This document shows, piece by piece, positions 8,585 through 17,826 of a DNA stretch of 64,000 nt. A program made the translations under genes and the position numbers. The DNA is from Paenilisteria portnoyi (GTDB lineage: Bacteria > Bacillota > Bacilli > Lactobacillales > Listeriaceae), in contig NZ_JAASTT010000010.1 of NCBI RefSeq assembly GCF_014322795.1, forward strand, positions 1 through 64,000, written 5' to 3'. Numbering within the stretch: the stretch's first letter is position 1; each line of letters opens with the position of its first letter. The notes under the pieces are model-generated. The model was not told the DNA's origin. It did no database searches and worked only from the letters and a program-made list of their open reading frames with translations.

Positions 8585-9637
8585 ATGGCGTTTGAACCAA
8601 ATACGTTAGAGACGATGGCATTAATCAAGGAATTGACATCGATACCGAGCCCAACTGGGAACACAGAGCAGGTACTGGCCTTCGTCGGAAATTACTTAAA
8701 AGAGGCGGGAATTGCGAGCACGCGAAATAATAAAGGGGCGTTACTTGTTAGCATCCCCGGAAAAGATGACACGAAACAGCGGATGTTGACAGCGCACGTG
8801 GATACGCTCGGTGCAATGATTAAAGAGGTGAAGTCAGACGGTCGTTTGGCAATTAACCTCATTGGCGGGTACCGTTTTAACGCGATTGAAGGCGAGTATT
8901 GTACGATTGAAACGAGCGCCGGCAAGCGTTATACGGGGACTATTTTGATGCACCAGACGTCGGTTCATGTGTATCAAGATGCTGGAACGGCGGCACGTGA
9001 CGCGAAAAATATCGAAATTCGCTTGGATGCTAAAGTGTTTAACCGTGAAGATGTAGCCCAACTTGGAATCGGTGTTGGCGATTTTGTTTCGCTTGATCCG
9101 CGCGTGGAAATTATCAACGAAGAGTTCATTAAATCGCGTCATCTGGACGACAAGGCGAGCGTGGCAATTTTGTTAACGCTTTTGAAAAAATTACAAGAAG
9201 ACGGCGCAGAGTTACCATATACGACTAATTTCTTGATTTCAAATAACGAAGAAATAGGCTATGGCGGGAATTCGAATATCCCACCAGAAACCATCGAATA
9301 CCTAGCAATCGACATGGGCGCGCTTGGAGATGGTCAAGCATCCGATGAGTACACCGTTTCAATTTGTGCCAAAGACGGTAGCGGTCCGTACCATTATGGC
9401 TTACGCAAAAATTTAATCAAGCTTTGCGAGGAGAATGGCATCGATTATAAAGTCGATATTTATCCATTTTACAGTTCCGACGCAAGCGCTGCAATCAAAG
9501 CCGGTTTTGATATCGTGCATGGCTTAATTGGACCAGGAATCGATGCCAGCCATGCCTACGAGCGGACACACCGAGATTCTTTATATCACACAGAGAAATT
9601 AGTGTACGCGTATTTATTTTCTGAAATGGTAAAATAG
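8585..9637 (+). CDS. M42 family metallo-aminopeptidase (glutamyl aminopeptidase/endoglucanase-like)
   Basis: 350-residue cytoplasmic di-zinc peptidase. Metal and catalytic residues are in TAHVDTLG (His, Asp), HLDDKASVAILL (bridging Asp), SNNEEIGYGG (catalytic Glu and ligand Glu), AIDMGALGDG (Asp) and GIDASHAYERTH (final His). The start is taken as ATG 8585 because GAGGAGG sits 8 bases before it; the in-frame GTG at 8567 would overlap that ribosome site. Followed 12 bases later by the glutathione peroxidase gene with its own AGGAGG, so probably one transcript. Likely trims N-terminal residues from peptides; exact specificity unknown. Confidence 0.92.
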   Translation: MAFEPNTLETMALIKELTSIPSPTGNTEQVLAFVGNYLKEAGIASTRNNKGALLVSIPGKDDTKQRMLTAHVDTLGAMIKEVKSDGRLAINLIGGYRFNAIEGEYCTIETSAGKRYTGTILMHQTSVHVYQDAGTAARDAKNIEIRLDAKVFNREDVAQLGIGVGDFVSLDPRVEIINEEFIKSRHLDDKASVAILLTLLKKLQEDGAELPYTTNFLISNNEEIGYGGNSNIPPETIEYLAIDMGALGDGQASDEYTVSICAKDGSGPYHYGLRKNLIKLCEENGIDYKVDIYPFYSSDASAAIKAGFDIVHGLIGPGIDASHAYERTHRDSLYHTEKLVYAYLFSEMVK

Positions 9638-9649
9638 GAGGAGAAGGAT

Positions 9650-10123
9650 ATGTCAATTTTTGAATTAGAACAAGAAACACTTCACGGTGAAAAAGTATCA
9701 TTGGATAAGTATAAAGGCGAGGTTGTCGTTGTCGTTAATACGGCGAGCAAATGTGGCTTTACCCCGCAATACGAGGAATTGGAAAAACTCTATCAAGAAT
9801 ACAAGGATAAAGGATTCACAGTATTAGGATTCCCATCGGACAGCTTTATGAACCAAGAACTCAATACATCCGGTGAAATCGAGGAATTTTGCAAAATTAA
9901 TTACGGCGTGACCTTCCCACTTTTTGCAAAATCAAAAGTACGTGGCTCCGATATAAACCCCGTATTTGAAATCCTAACGAAGCAGAAAAAAGGCTTACTA
10001 GGCGGCGGAATCAAATGGAATTTCACGAAGTTCCTCCTAGACCGCGATGGCAACATAGTAGAACGCTACGCCCCAAAAGCCAGCCCACTTGAAATGAAAG
10101 AAAAAATCGAAGCACTTTTATAG
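9650..10123 (+). CDS. Glutathione peroxidase-like thiol peroxidase with altered active site
   Basis: 157-residue thioredoxin-fold peroxidase expected to reduce hydroperoxides with thioredoxin as electron donor. Peroxidatic Cys35 is in NTASKCGFTPQ, and Trp123-Asn124 of the catalytic tetrad are in IKWNF. The usual FPCNQF segment reads FPSDSF (61-66), so the tetrad glutamine is Ser65 and the common resolving cysteine is Ser63. Cys81 (EFCKINYGV) is retained. The substitutions suggest reduced or altered activity, or another residue taking over. Ribosome site AGGAGGAGAAGG before ATG 9650; in operon with the M42 peptidase. Confidence 0.9.
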   Translation: MSIFELEQETLHGEKVSLDKYKGEVVVVVNTASKCGFTPQYEELEKLYQEYKDKGFTVLGFPSDSFMNQELNTSGEIEEFCKINYGVTFPLFAKSKVRGSDINPVFEILTKQKKGLLGGGIKWNFTKFLLDRDGNIVERYAPKASPLEMKEKIEALL

Positions 10124-10129
10124 TAAATT

Positions 10130-10162
10130 CCGAGTCGAATCTTCCATGGTTCGGCTTTTTTA
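10130..10162 (+). terminator. Terminator after the peroxidase gene
   Basis: Stem GTCGAATC/GGTTCGGC (with G-T pairs) followed by six T. Confidence 0.75.
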
Positions 10163-10280
10163 GTTGTTTTTTTCTACTGGTTTATTTGTAAAGTGCTCCA
10201 AACTTAGCTTGTGATGGTGATTTATATTTGGTAAGATAGTAATGAGGCTATAGTTCTCGTATTGGAATGGAGGTATGATG

Positions 10281-10823
10281 ATGACACTATTTGGATATCC
10301 AATCGAGACGGTGTATTTCACAGTGCTGGTGGTTGTCGGGATTATTATTTTAATCGATGTTTTGACAGCGCTTATATTTTCTGTTGGAATAATCAGTTTT
10401 GTGTTGGATTTACTACCGATTCCAGGTTCTGTTTTACTTTATTTTCTAGGATTTGCAGCGGCGACGGGATATTGTGGCGAAAGATACACGTCTTTTTCCA
10501 GCCTGAGCATTCTGATTGTGGCGGTTGTGGTGGGGATTGCTTTCTCATCAATTCTGTATTTCGGAATTCTTTTGCCACTTTCTAAAAAGAGCGATTCGAT
10601 TGCGTATGAGACGAAGGATTTAGAAGGTAAAGTTGCAAAAGTGATTACACCTGTTCCAAAAGACGGTTTTGGCGAAGTGATTGTCGAAATGAATGCCGGC
10701 AATATTTCCAAAGCTGCCAAGAGTGATGAAAATGAGCCAATCGGACGGGATGAAACGGTGTTGATTATCGATGCCACGGATTCTTTCGTAACGGTTGTGC
10801 CGTATGAGCCATTTTTGAAGTAG
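10281..10823 (+). CDS. NfeD-like membrane protein (flotillin partner)
   Basis: 180 residues: three to four N-terminal membrane helices (about residues 8-32, 35-60, 75-100) followed by a soluble C-terminal part (about 105-175) that looks like the OB-fold domain of NfeD1b proteins. These are encoded beside flotillins (B. subtilis yuaF-floT) and are thought to act in membrane microdomains and fluidity control. Three consecutive ATG codons occur; 10281 is best because GGAGG ends 7 bases before it, whereas 10275 would be only one base away. Flotillin gene follows 48 bases downstream, giving the standard pair. Confidence 0.85.
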   Translation: MTLFGYPIETVYFTVLVVVGIIILIDVLTALIFSVGIISFVLDLLPIPGSVLLYFLGFAAATGYCGERYTSFSSLSILIVAVVVGIAFSSILYFGILLPLSKKSDSIAYETKDLEGKVAKVITPVPKDGFGEVIVEMNAGNISKAAKSDENEPIGRDETVLIIDATDSFVTVVPYEPFLK

Positions 10824-10871
10824 AGAGAGCCTAGTTTTAAAAACAGAGACGACAAGGAGGAATTACTAAAA

Positions 10872-12443
10872 ATGGATTTACTTACGAGTGGTGTGACAAT
10901 GATCGTCATTATTGCGGTCGCGATTCTGGTATTGTTTTTGATTGTATTTATTACGAAATACAAGACAGTTGGGCCAGATGAGGCGTTGATTGTTTCAGGG
11001 AGTTATTTGGGAAGAAGGAACGTTTTTACAGATGAGGGCGGCAAACGGGTGAAAATTGTGCGTGGTGGCGGTACGTTTGTTATGCCGGTTTTTCAGCAGT
11101 CTTCCCCATTAAGTTTACTCTCGAGCAAGCTGGAAGTGCGGACGCCAGAAATCTATACAGAGCAAGGGGTTCCGGTAACGGCAGATGGAACGGCTATCAT
11201 CAAAATTGGTGGTTCGATTTCGGAAATTGCGACAGCAGCCGAACAATTTCTAGGAAAAACAACGCAGGAGCGCGAAAACGAAGCGATTGAGGTTGTGGAA
11301 GGGCATCTGCGTGCGATTCTAGGTTCGATGACCGTGGAAGAAATATATAAAAACCGGGACAAATTTTCCCAAGAGGTGCAGGGCGTTGCGACGCAAGATT
11401 TGTCGAAAATGGGACTTATTATCGTCTCGTTTACGTTGAAAGAAGTGCGTGATAACAATGGTTATTTGGACGCATTAGGGAAACCGCGGATTGCGCAAGT
11501 GAAGCGTGACGCGGATGTTGCCGAAGCCGAAGCGACAAAAGAAACGCGGATGAAACGTGCGGAGGCGGAGAAAGAAGCGACGCGTGCGGAACTGGAGCGT
11601 AAGACAGAAATCGCGGAAGCCGAGAAGCAAAACCAATTGAAAGTTGCGGAATATCGTAGCGAACAAGAAACGGCGAAAGCGATTGCCGATCAGGCGTATG
11701 ACTTGGAATCGGCACGTTCGAAACAAGAGGTTATCGAGCAACAAATGCAAGTTCAAATCATCGAGCGTGAGAAACAAATTGAGCTAGAAGACCGCGAAAT
11801 TAAGCGTCGGGAACGTCAATATGACGCCGAAGTGAAGAAAAAAGCAGATGCGGATCGTTACTCGATTGAACAAGCCGCGGCTGCCCGTAAGAGTCAAGAG
11901 TACGCAGAGGCAGAGGCAAATCAATACAGAATCGAAACGCTGGCAAAAGCCGAAGCCGAGCAAGTACGTGTACAAGGTATTGCAAAAGCTGATTCAGAAC
12001 GTGCGCAAGGTACAGCGGCGGCCGAAGTCATTAAACTGCAAGGTCTTGCCGAAGCCGAAGCGAAACGCAAAGTTGCGGAAGCGTATGAGTTGTACGGCCA
12101 AGCAGCGATGCTCGACATGATTGTGAGCATGCTTCCTGAGTACGCGAAACAAGTGGCAGCTCCGATGGGGAATATCGATTCGATTACAGTTGTGGACACT
12201 GGTAGCAGTGAAAGTGGCGGTGGCGCGAATAAAGTCAGCGGGTATGCAACGAACTTGATGGCGACAGCGCAAGAAAGTTTGAAAGCAACAACTGGCCTTG
12301 ATATCCGCGAATTGTTGGAGAATTTCTCTGGCAAAGGGAACGTGAAAAGCAGTATTGAAGATTTGACAGATGCTGTGAAGTCGCAGAAACCTGTGGAAGT
12401 TGTTGAGGTGGAAACGACGAAGAAGAAGGTAGAAGAAGTTTAG
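10872..12443 (+). CDS. floT: Flotillin-like protein (FloT/YuaG type)
   Basis: SPFH-domain scaffold of functional membrane microdomains. The 523-residue protein has an N-terminal membrane segment (about 5-27), an SPFH domain to about residue 215, then a long Ala/Glu/Lys/Arg coiled coil with EAEA/AKAEAE heptads (about 215-420) and a flexible C-terminus. The EA-rich repeats are the flotillin signature. Ribosome site AAGGAGG at optimal spacing. Partner NfeD gene is immediately upstream and a strong terminator follows, so the operon is these two genes. Recruits signalling and secretion proteins in Bacillus; partners here unknown. Confidence 0.93.
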   Translation: MDLLTSGVTMIVIIAVAILVLFLIVFITKYKTVGPDEALIVSGSYLGRRNVFTDEGGKRVKIVRGGGTFVMPVFQQSSPLSLLSSKLEVRTPEIYTEQGVPVTADGTAIIKIGGSISEIATAAEQFLGKTTQERENEAIEVVEGHLRAILGSMTVEEIYKNRDKFSQEVQGVATQDLSKMGLIIVSFTLKEVRDNNGYLDALGKPRIAQVKRDADVAEAEATKETRMKRAEAEKEATRAELERKTEIAEAEKQNQLKVAEYRSEQETAKAIADQAYDLESARSKQEVIEQQMQVQIIEREKQIELEDREIKRRERQYDAEVKKKADADRYSIEQAAAARKSQEYAEAEANQYRIETLAKAEAEQVRVQGIAKADSERAQGTAAAEVIKLQGLAEAEAKRKVAEAYELYGQAAMLDMIVSMLPEYAKQVAAPMGNIDSITVVDTGSSESGGGANKVSGYATNLMATAQESLKATTGLDIRELLENFSGKGNVKSSIEDLTDAVKSQKPVEVVEVETTKKKVEEV

Positions 12444-12455
12444 GAAAGATAATGA

Positions 12456-12498
12456 CCAGATGTGGGGATCAAATGGATCTCTGTGTCTGGTTTTTTTG
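12456..12498 (+). terminator. Terminator of the nfeD-flotillin operon
   Basis: ACCAGA...GGGATC-AAAT-GGATCTC...TCTGGT hairpin followed by seven T. Confidence 0.9.
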
Positions 12499-12583
12499 GT
12501 ACACAAAACGAGTTTTTGTTTAAAATTGAATTCTCATTGTGTTTATGATAGATTTAGAGTATCATGCATAAGAGAGGAACAAT

Positions 12584-13669
12584 ATGTTCAGGCTAAAAAC
12601 ATTTGTCATATCTATACTTATCATTATTTTACTGGGTCAAGTTATTTTTTCTAATGAAAGTTTTGCAACGGTTCACTCCAATAAAGAAATAAATCAATTA
12701 GACGAAGCTGGAAGTGTGAGTAAATATCACACAGAAGGTATTATGGGAAAAGGAATCAAAATTGCCATTTTAGATACGGGTGTCGATTTAAAGAATGAGG
12801 ATATTACGTTTAAAAAAGGAATTAATTTCACATCGGGTGAAGCGACTGATTTTGCTGATAGAAATGGGCATGGAACGAAGATTGCGGGGATTATTGGCGC
12901 GCGTAAAAATGGTGAGGGACTTATTGGAATCGCGCCGGAATCGGACCTTTATATTTGTAAGGTCGCCAATGATAGTGGAAAAGTTAGCTTTGATGGGCTC
13001 ATGAAAGGATTAGACTGGGCAGTGGAGCAAGAAGTGGATATTATCAATATTAGCTTGGAGTTTGGAGATGGGGATAAGGCATTAAAGAAGGCGATAGATA
13101 AAGCAATGAATCAGCATATTATCGTCATCGCATCGTCTGGAAATATTCGAGCGGAAGGTGATACGTTTAAAGCTTATCCGGGTGCATATCCTGAGGTGAT
13201 TTCTGTTGGAATGCTGAATCTGCAGGGGGAAATATACGCGGCTGAATTTAAGGAAAAGAAAGTGGATATGTATGCGCCAGGGGAGGATTTGACTAGTACT
13301 TACTTCCATAATAAGTTGACGCTCGATACAGGTGTTTCCTATGCTACGGCTTATGCTTCTGGTTTTGCCGCATTGGTTATGGAAGGAAAGCGAGCGGATG
13401 GAGATGTGGTTAATCGGGATAGTATTATTAAAACGATGAAAGCGGATTTAAATCAAGGAATTGATGGTGCGCCATGGTATATTTATACTGGTCTTGTTCT
13501 TAATATAGCTACGTTCGTCGGACTAATTTTACTAGGAATTTATAGTGTGATTTATTATCGTAAAACGTTACCGAGAGGGTGGCCAGTACGAATGATTTGG
13601 TCTATTTTGATTATCATCCTATTGGCGAATATCATCGGAAGGTTAACGGTGTATTTTTTAAGTAAATAG
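12584..13669 (+). CDS. Membrane-anchored subtilisin-like serine protease (S8)
   Basis: 361 residues with an N-terminal signal sequence/anchor (about 5-28), an S8 catalytic domain and two C-terminal hydrophobic helices (about 303-325 and 335-358). Catalytic Asp64 (AILDTGVD), His96 (DRNGHGTKIAG) and Ser252 (DTGVSYATAYASG) are present, with the oxyanion Asn187 in ASSGN. The Ser box is GVSYAT rather than the usual GTSMAT. The domain is small and no clear propeptide lies between signal and catalytic part. Probably an extracytoplasmic, membrane-tethered processing protease. It stands alone between two terminators, next to the flotillin pair. The start has only AGAGGAA upstream. Function unknown; the layout recalls mycosins, but no type VII secretion genes are seen. 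Confidence 0.85.
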   Translation: MFRLKTFVISILIIILLGQVIFSNESFATVHSNKEINQLDEAGSVSKYHTEGIMGKGIKIAILDTGVDLKNEDITFKKGINFTSGEATDFADRNGHGTKIAGIIGARKNGEGLIGIAPESDLYICKVANDSGKVSFDGLMKGLDWAVEQEVDIINISLEFGDGDKALKKAIDKAMNQHIIVIASSGNIRAEGDTFKAYPGAYPEVISVGMLNLQGEIYAAEFKEKKVDMYAPGEDLTSTYFHNKLTLDTGVSYATAYASGFAALVMEGKRADGDVVNRDSIIKTMKADLNQGIDGAPWYIYTGLVLNIATFVGLILLGIYSVIYYRKTLPRGWPVRMIWSILIIILLANIIGRLTVYFLSK

Positions 13670-13676
13670 GATTTTT

Positions 13677-13711
13677 CCCAGATGCGGTGTTCGCTATGTC
13701 TGGGCTTTTTT
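13677..13711 (+). terminator. Terminator of the subtilase gene
   Basis: CCCAGA...TCTGGG stem with inner GCGGTGTTCGC pairing, followed by six T. Confidence 0.88.
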
Positions 13712-13788
13712 GTCTGCCAAAACGAGTGAAGAAAAATCTGAATTATAGGACGATGTTACAAGTTGTTATCGTTAACGTCAAATTTAGG

Positions 13789-13841
13789 TTGATTTAAACA
13801 GCCCTGCTTGCTTATACTTTAGGTTGAGTAAGCGCTTTCCA
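13789..13841 (+). promoter_or_regulatory. Pullulanase promoter with cre-like CcpA site
   Basis: TTGATT (13789-13794), 18-base spacer, TATACT (13813-13818). Directly downstream, TGAGTAAGCGCTTTCCA (13825-13841) resembles the CcpA catabolite-responsive element with its central AAGCGCTT. A further palindrome CGTTAACG lies about 25 bases upstream of the -35 and could bind a LacI-family regulator. This layout fits repression by preferred sugars. Confidence 0.65.
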
Positions 13842-13865
13842 ATAAAAAGAAAAGGGGTTTGGCAT

Positions 13866-16800
13866 TTGAAAAACATGTGGCGTAAGTATTTAGTCTCCAT
13901 CATGATTGTGTTGTTTGCTGTACAAAGTTTTAGTTTTGGGATTCAAGGATTTGCGGAAGAGACGGTAGCACCGAAAGCGGACGTGACGCAGCAGGCAGCC
14001 TCAGCTAGTACCGTGAATGACAGTGTTTTATCGGATAATAGGGAGAGTAAGACGAAGGTTATTGTGCACTACAACCCGAAAGATCAAGCGAGTAAGCCTT
14101 GGCAAATGTGGGTGTGGAACAATGACGGTGTTGCCGGGCATGAGGTTGTTTTCGAGGACACGAATGCTTACGGTGACTATTCGAAAGTCGCAGTCATGGA
14201 CGTGGATGGCGTGCAATCAGAGCTCGGTTTTCTTATTAAAAACGGTTCTGGTTGGGGCGGCGACCGTGATATTAGTAGCGACCGTTATATTTCCACAAAA
14301 GAGGGAATTACAGAGGTTTGGCTGAATTATGGCGAGGAAGAAATTGCGACAAAACCGGCAAATTTAGCGGATTTACCGAGCCATGAGAATTTGGAAGTGA
14401 CATTTTATTATCATCGCGACGATCAGGATTATAGCAATTGGTTTGTTCACTCGTGGGCGGATGGTGCGACGGGAACGCAGACGGTTCATTTTTCGGATGG
14501 ACAAACGGATGGTGATTGGCAGTCTGTGAAGGCGACGTTTAACGCTTCCGGTGGGGCGAGTCTATCGAATCTGGGCTTTACTGTTGCGAATAATGCGAAC
14601 GGGAACTGGGAAAAGGACGGGACGCAGGACGATCGTTTTGTTTACCTGTTTACGGATGATGGCAAAGCGGAGGTTTGGATTGTAAGTGGGGATGCTACTG
14701 GGTATCGGAATCCGAATTTTGCGGATGCGACGAAGCAGATAAAGACGGCGAGTTTGACTGGTTTTAAAGAGGTGAGGGTGACGCTGAATCGGGACGCGAC
14801 GGTGCTTGATTTGATGGCGGACGTGACGCTTACCGAGGATGGGAACGCGGTTGCGATTTCAAATATGAGACGAGACGCGACGAATCCGGCTGTTTTCTAT
14901 ATTGAAACGGCGCAAGATTTGCCGATTCAGGCGGCTTTGACGGTGAAGGCGGATGGATTTGGCGAGAAATTGGTGGATACGACGAGCATTGTTCGAAATC
15001 CGGAATTTGATGCGAAATACGCGTATACGGGGACGGAGCCGCTTGGTGCGACGTATAATGCGGAACAAAGTGTGTGGCGACTGTGGGCACCGACGGCAGC
15101 GAGCGTGAAGTTGACGACGTATCAGGATAATTTACCGAACAGTCCTGTGGCACAAAGCTATGAAATGACGCCAAAAGCGCAAGGTATCTGGGAATTCAAC
15201 GCAAAAATTCCTTCTGGAACGGCGTACACGTATGATCTCGTTTTTGCGGATGGGAAGAAAACGGTGTCTCAAGATCCGTATGCAAAAGCTGCGACGGCGA
15301 ATGGGAATCGTTCGGTTATTTTGGATCCTGCCGTGATGGTTCCTGCAAATTGGGAGACGAACCGGATGCCAGCGTTTACGAACCCGACGGATGCGATTAT
15401 TTATGAAATGCATATTCGGGACTTCTCGATTGCGAATAAGGATACGGTGAATAAAGGGAAATACTTAGGCGTGATTCAGCCTGGAACAAAGACGGCAACT
15501 GGGGACGTAACGGGAATCGATTATTTGAAAAAACTCGGCATTACGCACGTGCAAATTTTGCCAATGTTTGATTATGCGTCTTTAAATGAAGAAAACCATG
15601 AAAGCGCTTCGGAGCAGTTGGGCGCGTTGCCTTATAACTGGGGCTACGATCCGAAAAACTATAATGTTCCAGAGGGAAGCTACAGCACCAATCCGTACAA
15701 TCCTGTAACGCGAATTCAAGAGGCGAAACAGATGGTGCAAGGGCTTCATAGCAACGGTTTACGTGTGATTATGGATGTTGTGTATAATCACGTATTTGAC
15801 GCAGGGGCTCATTCTTTTGAGAAGACGGTGCCTGGTTATTATTTCCGATATGGTGATGACGGCAAGCTTTCTAATGGAACGGGTGTTGGAAATGATACGG
15901 CGTCCGAACGCGCGATGATGCGTAAATATATGGTTGATAGTGTTGCTTATTGGGCGAAGGAATATCATATGGATGGCTTCCGCTTTGATTTAATGGGCAT
16001 TCATGATGTGGATACGATGAACGCAATTAAGGCCGAACTGAACAAAATTGACCCATCGATTATCGTGCTTGGCGAAGGCTGGGATTTGGGGACGCCGCTT
16101 GCAAGTGACGCGAAGGCCAATCAAAAAAATGCCTCCAAAATGCCAGAAATCGCGCATTTCAACGATTCGATTCGCGATGCTATCAAAGGCAGCACGTGGG
16201 GTGGGCAAGAGTCAGAGCCTGGTTTTGTGAATGGAGCGGCAGGAAAAGAATCGCTTATTGCGAAAAACTTATTAGCTGGGAGTCTCCGAGATCAAGGACA
16301 AGGTATTTATGATTTTGCGAAGCCGATCCAAGTGATTCAGTACGCCGAGGCGCACGATAACCTGACACTTTGGGATAAGCTATCGTATTCAAATCCAAGT
16401 GATTCCGAGCAAGATAAAAAGAAAATGCAAAAAATGGCGACGAGTATGGTGCTACTTTCGCAAGGTGTGCCGTTTATTCATGCCGGACAAGAATTTTTCA
16501 GGACGAAGGATCGGGATGAGAACAGTTACCAATCTAGTGATGCCATTAACAAACTCGATTGGGATCGTTATGCGGAAAATATCGATTCGGTGCGAGATAT
16601 CGAAGCCGTTATGCAACTCCGTAATTCTGAACCGCTTTTCCGATTGACGAATTATGCGGATATTAATCAAAAAATGAAGATTATCAAGCAAGATGAGAAT
16701 ATGGTGGCGTATGAGCTAAAAGATGGCGCTACTTCCTATGTGGTCCTTTTTAACGCGAATAAAGCGGAAAAAGAAGTTGCGATTCCAGCGAATAAATATT

Positions 16801-17681
16801 GGGCGAGAATCGGCGAAACAACGACGGATTTAACAGCGGAGACAAGCACGGTGAAAGTCGGCGCACTATCGACACTTGTGTTGAAAAACGGTGAGGCAAC
16901 GTTTGATATCGAGGCATCAGCAGGAGCTGGCGGAACTATAACGCCGAGCGGCAAACAGGCATATGCGGTTGGTGAAAAACCGAGTTACAAGGTAGTAGCG
17001 GATACCGGATATCGCGTGCAACAAGTGCTAGTGGATGGCAAAGCAGTGACGCTTTCAGGAGAGAGCTATACATTCGAAGCGTTAGCGGCGGGACATACGA
17101 TAGAGGCGACTTTTGAAGTGATACCGAAGCATAATGAGATTGAGAGTTTAGACAAAATTTCGCTGCCAGTAACAGAACTAATAGCACAACCTGGGCAAAG
17201 CGCGAAGGAATTCTACCTCTTACAAAAATTAGCGGCACGTGGCTATTATCAACTGGATGGCGATACGCAACAACATGCTTTGGACGTCGCGTTGACGGTT
17301 ACGAATCTGGATTGGGAAGCACCAAAAGTTGGCGTTTATGGAGGCATAATCCAGTTTGCTAGCGAAATGCAGAGTAGAGCAGCAGGAACAACAAAGCCGG
17401 TTCAGATCACATTAACTACAGCCGCGCCAGCACCAGGCGAAACTGATGTAGTCAAACCACCTGGAAAAGTGGACGGCGGTACACCAATGACACCACCGAA
17501 GAAAGATACAAATCAGCAGGTAAATAAGATCGAAGCCAAGCCAGCACAAGAAGTGGTGAAAAAAGAATTACCGGCGACAGGGGACAGCGATGTTTCACTG
17601 TGGATTCTTTTGCTAGGTAGCGCTTTTATTATTGGTAGTGTAATATTCATGACCGCCACACGTAGAAAACAGCATCACTAA
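13866..17681 (+). CDS. pulA: Cell-wall-anchored type I pullulanase (LPxTG)
   Basis: Secreted alpha-1,6-debranching enzyme acting on pullulan, starch or glycogen branches at the cell surface. From TTG 13866 it is 1271 residues: signal peptide (to about 35, ending QGFAEE), two CBM41-type starch-binding domains (roughly 60-160 and 170-275), an all-beta region, a CBM48-like domain (about 390-470), then the GH13 barrel with YNWGYDP, DVVYNH, GFRFDLMG (nucleophile Asp), GEGWD (acid Glu) and EAHDN (Asp). A C-terminal beta repeat and Lys/Pro-rich spacer lead to the sorting signal LPATG, hydrophobic helix and RRKQHH. TTG 13866 is chosen because AAGGGG lies 8 bases upstream; an upstream in-frame start at 13824 would fall in the cre site. 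ATG 13875 is an alternative. Confidence 0.95.
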   Translation: MKNMWRKYLVSIMIVLFAVQSFSFGIQGFAEETVAPKADVTQQAASASTVNDSVLSDNRESKTKVIVHYNPKDQASKPWQMWVWNNDGVAGHEVVFEDTNAYGDYSKVAVMDVDGVQSELGFLIKNGSGWGGDRDISSDRYISTKEGITEVWLNYGEEEIATKPANLADLPSHENLEVTFYYHRDDQDYSNWFVHSWADGATGTQTVHFSDGQTDGDWQSVKATFNASGGASLSNLGFTVANNANGNWEKDGTQDDRFVYLFTDDGKAEVWIVSGDATGYRNPNFADATKQIKTASLTGFKEVRVTLNRDATVLDLMADVTLTEDGNAVAISNMRRDATNPAVFYIETAQDLPIQAALTVKADGFGEKLVDTTSIVRNPEFDAKYAYTGTEPLGATYNAEQSVWRLWAPTAASVKLTTYQDNLPNSPVAQSYEMTPKAQGIWEFNAKIPSGTAYTYDLVFADGKKTVSQDPYAKAATANGNRSVILDPAVMVPANWETNRMPAFTNPTDAIIYEMHIRDFSIANKDTVNKGKYLGVIQPGTKTATGDVTGIDYLKKLGITHVQILPMFDYASLNEENHESASEQLGALPYNWGYDPKNYNVPEGSYSTNPYNPVTRIQEAKQMVQGLHSNGLRVIMDVVYNHVFDAGAHSFEKTVPGYYFRYGDDGKLSNGTGVGNDTASERAMMRKYMVDSVAYWAKEYHMDGFRFDLMGIHDVDTMNAIKAELNKIDPSIIVLGEGWDLGTPLASDAKANQKNASKMPEIAHFNDSIRDAIKGSTWGGQESEPGFVNGAAGKESLIAKNLLAGSLRDQGQGIYDFAKPIQVIQYAEAHDNLTLWDKLSYSNPSDSEQDKKKMQKMATSMVLLSQGVPFIHAGQEFFRTKDRDENSYQSSDAINKLDWDRYAENIDSVRDIEAVMQLRNSEPLFRLTNYADINQKMKIIKQDENMVAYELKDGATSYVVLFNANKAEKEVAIPANKYWARIGETTTDLTAETSTVKVGALSTLVLKNGEATFDIEASAGAGGTITPSGKQAYAVGEKPSYKVVADTGYRVQQVLVDGKAVTLSGESYTFEALAAGHTIEATFEVIPKHNEIESLDKISLPVTELIAQPGQSAKEFYLLQKLAARGYYQLDGDTQQHALDVALTVTNLDWEAPKVGVYGGIIQFASEMQSRAAGTTKPVQITLTTAAPAPGETDVVKPPGKVDGGTPMTPPKKDTNQQVNKIEAKPAQEVVKKELPATGDSDVSLWILLLGSAFIIGSVIFMTATRRKQHH

Positions 17682-17688
17682 AATTTGA

Positions 17689-17740
17689 AATGGAGCTAGG
17701 CAAAGTCAGTTTGTACGCCGTTGTCTAGCTCCATTTTCTA
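17689..17740 (+). terminator. Terminator of the pullulanase gene
   Basis: Perfect 12-bp stem AAATGGAGCTAG/CTAGCTCCATTT followed by TTCT. Confidence 0.85.
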
Positions 17741-17826
17741 CATATATTTTTCACCAAAAACTATCTCAAAAACGTCTGGATATGATATACTAAAGAAATG
17801 TGAGTATGTCTAGGAGGAATTTTAAA

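Noticed and set aside
12584-13669. Subtilase as part of a type VII secretion system
   Set aside because: No EssC, EsxA or other secretion genes nearby; resemblance rests only on the C-terminal anchor.
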